Notes under the pieces: generated by a model
Told to the model about the DNA's origin: nothing
What the model saw: the letters and a program-made list of their open reading frames with translations, nothing else
Database searches by the model: none
Made by a program: the position numbers and the translations under genes
Part shown: positions 1-6,123 of the stretch, in pieces
How the letters are laid out: every line of letters starts with the position of its first letter
Numbering within the stretch: position 1 is the stretch's first letter
DNA from: Candidatus Omnitrophota bacterium
GTDB lineage: Bacteria; Omnitrophota; JACPQZ01
Direction: 5' to 3'
DNA: 14,123 bases
NCBI GenBank assembly: GCA_016190205.1
Contig: JACPQZ010000041.1
Coordinates: forward strand, 1 to 14,123

Positions 1-2
1 GA

Positions 3-227
3 GGTCCTGGTGGGGATTGGAATCCTCCCGGGCCTGTAGGCGGCGAGGGCACCGATCTTAATCCACCCGGCCCCATGGGCGGCCAGGGTAGAGGACCGGG
101 CGGCCCTGGCTACCACGGCGGACCTCCAGGTCCAGCAGGAGGTCCTGGTGGAGGGCGGCCGGCGAATCCTCCAGGTCCTCAAGGCGGAGCGGGCCGCGGT
201 CCTGGCGCCGGCGGCCGCCGCCAATAA
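3..227 (+). CDS. C-terminal tail of a Gly/Pro-rich collagen-like protein (5' end outside window)
   Basis: The frame ending at the TAA at 225-227 stays open to the left edge, so only the last 74 residues are visible. About 31 are Gly and 18 Pro, in irregular Gly-Pro-Gly and Pro-Pro-Gly-Pro steps. A few Arg, Asn and Gln residues are scattered through, and the protein ends in Gly-Gly-Arg-Arg-Gln. No domain, Cys or hydrophobic segment is present, so this should be a disordered tail or a loosely collagen-like stalk. The strict Gly-X-Y period of true collagen is not kept. The intrinsic terminator 20 bp downstream of the stop supports this frame as the real gene end. The function of the whole protein cannot be told. 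The antisense frame over the same stretch is judged a composition artefact. Confidence 0.7.
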   Translation, partial: GPGGDWNPPGPVGGEGTDLNPPGPMGGQGRGPGGPGYHGGPPGPAGGPGGGRPANPPGPQGGAGRGPGAGGRRQ

Positions 228-231
228 AGGG

Positions 232-259
232 TTTCTTTCGCAAAAATACCGGGTAAAAT
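232..259 (+). promoter_or_regulatory. Weak candidate sigma-70-type promoter nested in the terminator
   Basis: A TAAAAT hexamer at 254-259 lies in the terminator loop, 16 bp after a poor -35 match (TTTCTT, 232-237). Transcription would begin near 266, after the first stem arm. Such a transcript could not form the terminator and would carry a leader of about 28 nt to the ATG at 294. Only the -10 is convincing, and an AT-rich loop can give such a match by chance. Confidence 0.25.
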
Positions 260-277
260 AGATTGCCCGGTTTTTTT
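248..277 (+). terminator. Intrinsic terminator after the Gly/Pro-rich gene
   Basis: A perfect 6-bp stem (ACCGGG at 248-253 with CCCGGT at 266-271) encloses a 12-nt AT-rich loop and runs into a T-tract at 271-277. A run of A residues at 242-246 lies 5' of the stem and could pair with the T-tract, so termination in both directions is possible. The T-tract ends only 16 nt before the next ATG. The next gene therefore needs read-through, or a promoter inside or very near this hairpin. Confidence 0.75.
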
Positions 278-293
278 GTGCCTCGAAAGCTCT

Positions 294-1739
294 ATGGCGA
301 CTATTCGCAGGATCATTTTTTACCTGTTTGTCCTGGCCTACGCCATTGTCTGCCCGCTTACCATCCTCTACGCATTCGGCCTCATCTATAGACCTGGTGA
401 AGAGGGGGGGGTCATCCGGACCGGCCTCATCTCCATATCGACCATTCCGCCCGGAAGCGATATCTATCTGGGCAGGCTAAGGTATACCCGGAAAAGCCCC
501 GCTGTCATCAGGGATCTCCTCCCTGACGAATATTCTATCCGCCTCTCCCGAAAGGGATATCGGACATGGTCTCACCGGGTGGTGGTGAAGCCCGGCCGCG
601 CGGCGGTTGTAGAAAATGTGCTGTTCCTTCCCAACGATATACCTCTAAACCGCATCGCGGATACTTCGTTTGAAGACATTGTCCCCGTGCCAAATAGCCC
701 GGTTTTTCTTGTTCAACGTTCCCTACGGGCGGAGGACTTGTACGTTGTGGATACCACCCAGGACGCTTCCCGACCCTTAAGGGAACTTTTCCCGGCCGGG
801 GGGAGGTTGGGCAAGTCGCTGGTGCAGGATGTGCACGTTTCTCCTGCGCATGGAGGTGTCCTTTTTAAGGTTGGCCCAAAGGAAGGAGCGCGGTCGGTGT
901 GGGCGAGACCCGGGAGGGAGGCAAACGGCGAAAGTAGTTCTGTCTGGGAGGATGTGACGGATATCTTTATGGAGCCTGCCGGTGAGATCGCGTGGGCGGG
1001 CGACCATCCGGAGCAGATGTTCGTCATCGGGCCGGGCGGGATCGAGATTTTGGATGTTCGGGAGAAAAGCCGATTGACACTGTGGGAAGGAGCCCTTCTG
1101 GGTCATGGGTCTTATAAAGGAAGGCTCCTCTTTCTAGCGGATGACCACCGCCTGTACGCGGCCGATGCGGGCGGAGGCGAACCAAAGCTCATGTCCGCTT
1201 CGCTTTTGCCGCATGAAGATTATCTTAAAAGTGCCCGCGCGGTCGAGATCATCCCCTATTCGGATGAGCTTTTCCTTTTTAAGGACGAACGGGGGAGGCT
1301 TTTTGCGAACCAGGGGTCACAACTTTTGGTCCGTGAGGGGGTTGAGGGGCTCTTGCGGCATCCGAACGTCAAGGTTTTTGCCGTGTGGGGCGGCGATCGG
1401 TTAGGTATTTTGGAGCCGGTACCGGACGGGCGGGACGCGGACGGGGACGGAGACGAGCCGCTCGATGTTCGGAAACTTCAAGTCCGGTGGGTCGAGACGC
1501 ACGCCCGGGCGATTGAGCAGGTATTCTGGGCCTATGACGGCAAGTACCTCATCTACCGGGACGGCGGGTCTGTTTTTCTTCTGGAGCTGTGGAACACAGA
1601 CTTCCCGCGCCGGGAGGTTGTGGCGCACGCGCGCGGCGGGAAAAAGGTTGTGTGGATGGAGCGCGCCCGCCGCTTGTATTTCTTGGATCGTTGGGACGCT
1701 GGACTTGTGTGGATGAGCCTGGCCCCGGGGGAGTCATGA
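294..1739 (+). CDS. Membrane-anchored PEGA-domain protein with a propeller-like C-terminal region
   Basis: I start at the ATG at 294 (481 aa). An in-frame TTG at 276 would sit inside the terminator T-tract. One hydrophobic segment at about residues 9-31 should anchor the protein. Residues 43-113 match the PEGA pattern (ISTIPPGSDIYLG, then LLPDEYSIRLSRKGYRTW), a small beta domain usual in surface proteins. The rest (about 120-481) looks like repeated beta-strand pairs with motifs such as FWAYDGKYLIYRDGG, typical of WD40/TolB-like propeller blades. A DADGDGDE stretch at about 381-388 resembles a calcium-binding loop. The gene overlaps the next, a GT2 glycosyltransferase, by ATGA. The two products probably act together at the membrane, perhaps in making or anchoring a surface polysaccharide. 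PEGA assignment is confident; the propeller and the partnership are inferred. Confidence 0.8.
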   Translation: MATIRRIIFYLFVLAYAIVCPLTILYAFGLIYRPGEEGGVIRTGLISISTIPPGSDIYLGRLRYTRKSPAVIRDLLPDEYSIRLSRKGYRTWSHRVVVKPGRAAVVENVLFLPNDIPLNRIADTSFEDIVPVPNSPVFLVQRSLRAEDLYVVDTTQDASRPLRELFPAGGRLGKSLVQDVHVSPAHGGVLFKVGPKEGARSVWARPGREANGESSSVWEDVTDIFMEPAGEIAWAGDHPEQMFVIGPGGIEILDVREKSRLTLWEGALLGHGSYKGRLLFLADDHRLYAADAGGGEPKLMSASLLPHEDYLKSARAVEIIPYSDELFLFKDERGRLFANQGSQLLVREGVEGLLRHPNVKVFAVWGGDRLGILEPVPDGRDADGDGDEPLDVRKLQVRWVETHARAIEQVFWAYDGKYLIYRDGGSVFLLELWNTDFPRREVVAHARGGKKVVWMERARRLYFLDRWDAGLVWMSLAPGES

Positions 1740-3427
1740 ACGGGTTTAGGTATTCGCCGCTCGCGGAAACGAGCGCGGAACAGGCTCTCCAGAGGCGTCT
1801 TGAGATGATCCCCGGCGCCTTGAGCTGGACTTGCCTTGTGGGTCTGGCCGGGCTTTCCTTTTTCTATCCCAGGACGGCCGCGGTCATCATCATCGCCTTT
1901 TATATCTACTGGCTGTTTAAGCTTTTTTACATGACTCTTTTCTTGGTGCTATCCTACATGCGCTTGTCCGTCGAGCGCAGAACGGACTGGATGGCGCGCG
2001 TCGTCGAGCTGGATGAGTGGGGCCGGGGCGCGCGGAGCGTTCGGGAGGGAGGACACGACGCGCGCAGGGGACTTGCCGGACGCCTGTCGGCCTGGATCCA
2101 CAGGAGGGCGGCTGAAGAACTCGTTTTATCGGGCTCGCCGCCGCCGCTTTCAAGCCAGATTTATCACCTCATCATCTACCCGATTGCCAATGAGAGGCGC
2201 GGGGTGTACGAGGCGGGTATAGAGAGCCTCACGAGACAGGCCTTTCCTACCGGGCGGATGGTCGTGATACTCGCCGTGGAGGGAAGGGCCAGGGAGGAAG
2301 TGAAAAAGGATGCAGAGGAAGTGAGGGGAAGGTACGGAACGCAGTTTTTTGCGTTTAGGGTGGTTTACCACCCTCCTGATCTAGCGGGCGAGGCGCGGGT
2401 TAAGGGGGCCAATGCGACGTGGGCCGCGCGTGAGGCGGCGCGCTTTTTGGACGCGCGGGACATTCCCTACGGGCATGTCGTAGTCTCCTGTTTCGACGCC
2501 GACACCACGGTGAGCCCCGATTACTTCAGCTGCCTCACCTATCATTACGTCACGTGTCCCAACCGCACGCGCGCGAGCTTCCAGCCCATTCCGGTCTATC
2601 ACAACAATGTCTGGGACGTCCCTGCCTTCGCCCGCCTCCTCGATGTAGGCGGCTCTTTCTTTCAATTGGTAGAAGCAACTTATCCGGAGAGTCTCGTCAC
2701 CTTTTCAAGCCACAGCATGAGTTTCAAGGCCCTGGCGGAAGTAGGATACTGGCCTGTGGATATGATCTCTGATGACTCTGCGATTTTTTGGAAGGCCTAT
2801 CTTCATTACGAGGGGGATTATTACACCGTCCCTATGTACGTGACGGTCTCTATGGATGTGGCGCGCGGGCCGTCTTGGTTAAAGACCGCCGCCACCGTTT
2901 ACAAACAGAAGCGCCGGTGGGCTTGGGGAGTGGAAAATTTCCCGATCGTGGCGCGCGGGTTTCTGAAGGCTTCGCGGATACCCCTTACCCAGAGGATTCG
3001 GCATGTGCTCAAAATGCTAGAAGGGCATGTTGCCTGGGCTGCCTGGCCCTTTCTCCTGACAGTGGTCGGATGGCTTCCGGGTATTTTTGCGGGGCGGGAA
3101 TTCGCAACCTCGGTCATGTATTACACGGCCCCGCGCGTCGCGGGCATTATCTTTCGGCTTGCGACCGTCGCCCTGGGTACGACGATACTTTTGAGTCTCC
3201 TCCTTTTGCCGAGGCCAAAGCCCCCGTTCGCATCCTTAAAACGCCTGGCTCACGCGCTCGAATGGCTTTTTGTGCCGGTTGTCGTGGTGCTTTTCAGCGG
3301 GCTTCCCGCGCTGGATGCCCAGACCCGTTTGATGCTAGGGAAGCGCCTCGAGTTTTCTGTGACCGAGAAGGGCAGTCTTAGCGGCCGCGGCAGCCCCAGA
3401 GATCGAAAAACGTGCTCTGTCCCTTGA
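1736..3427 (+). CDS. Membrane GT2-family (cellulose-synthase-like) glycosyltransferase
   Basis: The start is the ATG at 1736, which overlaps the previous stop (ATGA) and has a GGGGGAG-like site just before it. The open frame continues upstream, but that part lies over the PEGA gene. The protein has 563 aa. Hydrophobic segments at about 30-78 precede a GT-A fold catalytic region beginning near residue 141. Diagnostic GT2 motifs are DAD at 254-256 (metal and nucleotide-sugar binding), ISDDSAIFWK around 344-353 (acceptor/base region) and QKRRW at 391-395 (the Q/RxxRW motif of processive enzymes). More membrane helices follow at about 430-450, 465-492 and 508-524. It likely extends or exports a polysaccharide from a nucleotide-sugar donor in the cytoplasm. 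The last roughly 17 residues lie antisense to the convergent gene and look unlike the family end, which I expect near LGKRLEFSVTEK. Confidence 0.88.
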   Translation: MNGFRYSPLAETSAEQALQRRLEMIPGALSWTCLVGLAGLSFFYPRTAAVIIIAFYIYWLFKLFYMTLFLVLSYMRLSVERRTDWMARVVELDEWGRGARSVREGGHDARRGLAGRLSAWIHRRAAEELVLSGSPPPLSSQIYHLIIYPIANERRGVYEAGIESLTRQAFPTGRMVVILAVEGRAREEVKKDAEEVRGRYGTQFFAFRVVYHPPDLAGEARVKGANATWAAREAARFLDARDIPYGHVVVSCFDADTTVSPDYFSCLTYHYVTCPNRTRASFQPIPVYHNNVWDVPAFARLLDVGGSFFQLVEATYPESLVTFSSHSMSFKALAEVGYWPVDMISDDSAIFWKAYLHYEGDYYTVPMYVTVSMDVARGPSWLKTAATVYKQKRRWAWGVENFPIVARGFLKASRIPLTQRIRHVLKMLEGHVAWAAWPFLLTVVGWLPGIFAGREFATSVMYYTAPRVAGIIFRLATVALGTTILLSLLLLPRPKPPFASLKRLAHALEWLFVPVVVVLFSGLPALDAQTRLMLGKRLEFSVTEKGSLSGRGSPRDRKTCSVP

Positions 3428-4973
3428 TCTCGTAGTGTTCCAGGAACGCGCGCCGGAAACTCTCTTCAAAAAGAGGGGGGTAGGGCTCATAAGAGCTGGC
3501 CATGGAGAAGGGCGCTGCGCCGCGCGGGATGAGCCAGACGTCGATCTCACAGTTTCGGATGGCCTCGTGGGTAGCTTCGGGAACGGCGAGGCCTCCGAGT
3601 TGCATGTCCATGAGGGCCGCACCGTCCACAAGATAGGGGTGACCGCGGTGGACCAGGGCGGCGCGGAAGAAGGTTAAAAAATAGTCCTGGTTTGTGCCGT
3701 AGCCCATGGCGATCTTAAGATCCAGAAGCTTCTCCATAATATTTTTCAAATCGTCGTGGACGGGTACCTGGCTCATCCGGAGGAGCCGCGGCACGCGGAT
3801 CGACTGGTGGGGTATGGCGATCGCGCAGGCCGACAGGAAAAGAGCAGCGAGGACCAGGCCGGCAAGTTTTTGAGGCAGGGCGTCCCATTTGAAGCGGGCG
3901 ATGGCGGGGGCGGCGGGGTACGCCACTAGGGGTATGAAGGGAATGAGGTGGTGGGGGCCGGACCCGGGTTTTGCCGCAAGTAAGGTAACCAGGGCGGTGG
4001 AAACGAGTAAGGACACTAGGTAACTTGGCCTGCGCCCGTCGCCGCCCGGTCCGGCTTCCTGGTTTTGGAAAAAAAGCGCCGTGAGCGGGAGCAGTATAAA
4101 GCCCGCAAATTCCGCCGTGTTGAGCAAGATGTCCGGCTTGAGCCCGTGGGCCTTCGCAATGCCAAGCCAAGCGAGGTAGTTGGGGAGCGACACCCCGGGC
4201 AGGGCGAAGGGTAAGAGCGCGATAAATCCAGCGGCCGCGGCCGCGAGCACAAGGGCTTTCCATCCCCACCGTGTCTTTACGAGGGTGAGGATGGGGAGAA
4301 AATAGAGAAGGGCGTGCGCCTTTAGGTTGACGGCGAGCCCCAGCGTAAGGGCCGCCGCCATGATCCCCAAGCCTCGTCGTTTGCCTAGTACCGTGAGGAG
4401 TCCCAAGCTCACGGAGAGCAGAATGAGGGGATCGGTACGGGCCCAAAAGCTCATCTCCTGAAAGAAAAGTAGAATGAGCGTGGAAAAGCCCAGGTAGACA
4501 AAGGCGACGGCAGCCGTGGCGCGCTTCTTTGCAATGAGAAAGATGCACGCGAGGCTTCCCGAGGCCGCGAGGACCCCGGCGAGCTTTGCGCTCGCGGCCG
4601 AAGGCCCCAAGACTTTCATGACCAGGCCATTCATGATATAAAGCATGGGGCCGTAGATAAAGCTCGTGCGCTCGGCAGCTTCCAGGGGATGATAGAGAGA
4701 CGCCTTGCCCGAGACCCAGAGCCAGGAAACGGATGAGACCATGGGCTCGATGTGATCGGTGAAGGCCTCTATGCTGACATACCAAAATGTGTAAACTAGG
4801 TACGCGAGGGTAAGCGCCGCGCCTGCGGCGGGAATGACGTGGGATGGTTTCTTGATGACTCGCCATCTCCCTTTGAAAGCCGGGACCAAGGCGAGGGGAC
4901 TTAGTAAAGCCAAGAATGCCAAAACGAGGAACAGGGGATGCGGGAAAGGATAATGGGGCCAGCGCGCGAGCAC
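3378..4973 (-). CDS. GT-C type polytopic membrane glycosyltransferase (ArnT/GT39-like)
   Basis: This 531-aa protein begins with GTG at 4971-4973. Eight or more hydrophobic segments span about residues 13-385, and a soluble C-terminal part covers roughly 390-531. The first extracytoplasmic loop carries DHIEP (73-77), matching the acidic catalytic motif of GT-C enzymes, followed by TSFIYGPMLYIMNG (103-116) and ARTDPLILL (178-186). GSGPHHLIPFIPL around 337-349 is also typical of the fold. Such enzymes move sugars from polyprenyl-phosphate donors onto lipids, glycans or proteins at the outer face of the inner membrane. The specific substrate cannot be read. No good ribosome binding site precedes the GTG. 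A -10-like TAAAAT sits 7 nt upstream, so a leaderless mRNA is possible. Its 3' end overlaps the GT2 gene tail to tail by 50 bp. Confidence 0.82.
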   Translation of the reverse strand: MLARWPHYPFPHPLFLVLAFLALLSPLALVPAFKGRWRVIKKPSHVIPAAGAALTLAYLVYTFWYVSIEAFTDHIEPMVSSVSWLWVSGKASLYHPLEAAERTSFIYGPMLYIMNGLVMKVLGPSAASAKLAGVLAASGSLACIFLIAKKRATAAVAFVYLGFSTLILLFFQEMSFWARTDPLILLSVSLGLLTVLGKRRGLGIMAAALTLGLAVNLKAHALLYFLPILTLVKTRWGWKALVLAAAAAGFIALLPFALPGVSLPNYLAWLGIAKAHGLKPDILLNTAEFAGFILLPLTALFFQNQEAGPGGDGRRPSYLVSLLVSTALVTLLAAKPGSGPHHLIPFIPLVAYPAAPAIARFKWDALPQKLAGLVLAALFLSACAIAIPHQSIRVPRLLRMSQVPVHDDLKNIMEKLLDLKIAMGYGTNQDYFLTFFRAALVHRGHPYLVDGAALMDMQLGGLAVPEATHEAIRNCEIDVWLIPRGAAPFSMASSYEPYPPLFEESFRRAFLEHYEIKGQSTFFDLWGCRGR

Positions 4974-4980
4974 GGGAACT

Positions 4981-5010
4981 ATTTTATGCTATTGGGTAGG
5001 TGGCCCGCAA
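4981..5010 (-). promoter_or_regulatory. Candidate promoter for the GT-C glycosyltransferase
   Basis: Read on the minus strand, TTGCGG (5010-5005) and TAAAAT (4986-4981) are 18 bp apart. Transcription would start about 7 nt downstream of the -10, practically at the GTG codon, giving a leaderless message. This would fit the absence of a Shine-Dalgarno site. The -35 is a half match only, so the call is tentative. Confidence 0.3.
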
Positions 5011-5020
5011 TGGGTATAAT
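4992..5020 (+). promoter_or_regulatory. Candidate sigma-70-type promoter, partly inside msrA
   Basis: TTGGGT (4992-4997), a 17-bp spacer and a perfect TATAAT (5015-5020) form the best promoter-like string in the window. Its start point near 5027 would fall after the chosen msrA ATG at 5010, so this transcript could only use a later start such as the ATG at 5103. It overlaps the divergent candidate for the GT-C gene. It may be chance, or it may drive a short cytoplasmic MsrA. Confidence 0.35.
4998..5003 (+). promoter_or_regulatory. Ribosome binding site that decides the msrA start
   Basis: AGGTGG lies 6 nt before the ATG at 5010. The frame is open upstream to an ATG at 4938, but only the 5010 start has both this site and an immediate signal peptide. 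The upstream starts would also overlap the divergent gene. Confidence 0.55.
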
Positions 5021-5636
5021 ATTCCGAATCTCGTGCCTTGCGGCGGTCATCATTCTGCAGTTTACTGCATCTAGTTACGGAGGGGAGGCCTCGTTTCAGG
5101 AGATGGAAGAAAAAGGATATAAGAAGGCTGTGTTTGCGGGGGGCTGCTTCTGGTGCATGCAGCCTCCCTTCGATAATCTCAAAGGGGTTATTTCCACCCG
5201 GGTGGGATACACGGGAGGGGCCCTCAAGAATCCGGATTACGAGGAGGTTTCGTCTGGTACTTCGGGCCATGCCGAGGCCATCGAGGTCGTCTACGACTCT
5301 CGCGTGGTCACTTACGAAAAGCTCCTGGACGTCTTCTGGCAGAACATCGATCCCACCACCTTGAACCAGCAGTTTGCCGACAGGGGCCATCAGTACCGCA
5401 CGGCTATCTTCTACCTGAATGAAGACGAAAAGCGGCTGGCCGAGGCCTCCAAGGAGAATCTGAAAAGGTTGGGTAAATACGATAAGCCTATCGTGACCGA
5501 GATCCTTCCTGCCTCGCAATTTTACAACGCCGAGGGTTATCACCAGGAGTATTACAAAAAGAATCCGGACCAGTATGAGCGCTACAAACTGGGTTCCGGA
5601 AGGGCGGGATACTTAAAGAAGATGTGGGGGAAATGA
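5010..5636 (+). CDS. msrA: Peptide methionine sulfoxide reductase MsrA, probably exported
   Basis: From the ATG at 5010 the protein has 208 aa. Residues 1 to about 25 form a Sec-type signal peptide (short N-region, hydrophobic core ISCLAAVIILQFTA), so the enzyme should act in the envelope. It reduces methionine-S-sulfoxide in damaged proteins. The catalytic motif GCFWC is at 45-49, with nucleophile Cys46. GYTGG, GHAEAIEVVYD and a late YHQEYY complete the family signature. No Cys follows residue 49, so the usual C-terminal resolving Cys is missing. Cys49, three residues after the nucleophile, is the only candidate for resolving the sulfenic acid. The gene stands alone, divergent from the GT-C gene, with repeat copy A behind it. 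An internal ATG at 5103 would yield a 177-aa core enzyme without the signal peptide. Confidence 0.93.
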   Translation: MGIIFRISCLAAVIILQFTASSYGGEASFQEMEEKGYKKAVFAGGCFWCMQPPFDNLKGVISTRVGYTGGALKNPDYEEVSSGTSGHAEAIEVVYDSRVVTYEKLLDVFWQNIDPTTLNQQFADRGHQYRTAIFYLNEDEKRLAEASKENLKRLGKYDKPIVTEILPASQFYNAEGYHQEYYKKNPDQYERYKLGSGRAGYLKKMWGK

Positions 5637-5918
5637 CGCACTTGATTGAAAACGCCCGGCCCGGCCCCTTTGGCCGCCGTCTGTTTTCCCCTGCTACGCT
5701 CTCAACAGGTCAAACGCACGGTAGAGCTTCGCAGGGGCCGCGCTCGAATCGGGCCTCAAACAGCAGCCGTTCTCTTTCCCTCGCCGTCTGCGGAGAACAC
5801 CTAAAACAGCCGAAGCGGCCTGCAGGGCCCGAACCGGGCGTTTTCCGTCAAGCTGCTTGGAACCTGGAGGGCCAGCGGGCCGATCGCAGCCGGGGGCGGC
5901 GCCCTTCGGAGCGAACCT

Positions 5919-5977
5919 CATTTTTTGCGCAGCAGGGTCCGCCGGCATGCCCCCAGGTGTGCGGTGCACAAAAAATG
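5919..5977. other. Long hairpin of repeat copy A
   Basis: CATTTTTTGCGCA at 5919-5931 faces TGCACAAAAAATG at 5965-5977, with 12 of 13 positions paired. Inside it CCGC (5939-5942) can pair with GCGG (5961-5964). The enclosed loop differs completely from copy B although both stems are kept, which points to selection for shape. Confidence 0.7.
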
Positions 5978-5985
5978 CAGAGTGA

Positions 5986-6002
5986 GCGCCTCGCAGGGGC
6001 GC
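5986..6002. other. Hairpin with compensatory changes, copy A
   Basis: GCGCC (5986-5990) pairs with GGCGC (5998-6002) across a 7-nt loop. In copy B the same stem is GGGCC with GGCCC: the second pair changes from C-G to G-C on both sides. A further T/A to A/T exchange occurs at loop positions 5991 and 5995. See the matching copy B feature. Confidence 0.65.
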
Positions 6003-6123
6003 GAACGTTTCGCGGAGAAGGGTGCCGGCCCCGGGTGCGGTATCATGGATGCTGGAGATCGGCCCGCATGGGGACAAAGGGGCCGAGCCGGGCCTTTGGC
6101 CTTTACTATGAAGGCGATCTGAC

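Larger units (their letters stand above)
5654..6093 (+). repeat. Structured repeat element, copy A (about 440 bp, with inverted ends)
   Basis: This fills almost the whole 487-bp gap between msrA and the ABC operon. Its ends, 5654-5675 and 6072-6093, are inverted repeats matching at 20 of 22 positions. The part from 5763 to 6093 recurs in inverted orientation at 13739-14123. Two 59-bp blocks are identical between copies: 5763-5821 with 14065-14123, and 5876-5934 with 13970-14028. Internal hairpins include GTTCTC/GAGAAC (5769-5774 with the arm ending near 5799), a 13-bp arm pair at 5919-5931 and 5965-5977, GCGCC/GGCGC at 5986-6002, and CGCGAA/TTCGCG near 6001-6017. No convincing coding frame or target-site duplication is seen. 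It could be a MITE-like element or a large structured RNA. Orientation here is arbitrary, chosen so that the element reads toward the operon. Confidence 0.85.

Noticed and set aside
1674-1695. Possible terminator or promoter between the PEGA and GT2 genes
   Set aside because: The genes overlap by ATGA and no hairpin with T-tract or plausible promoter is present.
3715-4866. A 383-codon open frame on the minus strand inside the GT-C gene
   Set aside because: It is rich in Arg, Pro and His with no domain, and lies in another frame of a gene with clear membrane helices and motifs; it is a high-GC shadow.
5654-6093. Integron attC site or CRISPR array
   Set aside because: No cassette pattern or core sites are seen, there is no integrase, and there are no regularly spaced short repeats; only two long copies 8 kb apart.
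6108-6122. Four-codon leader ORF (MKAI) just before the ABC ATPase start
   Set aside because: Its purines are simply the ribosome binding site of the ATPase; too short to be more than chance.
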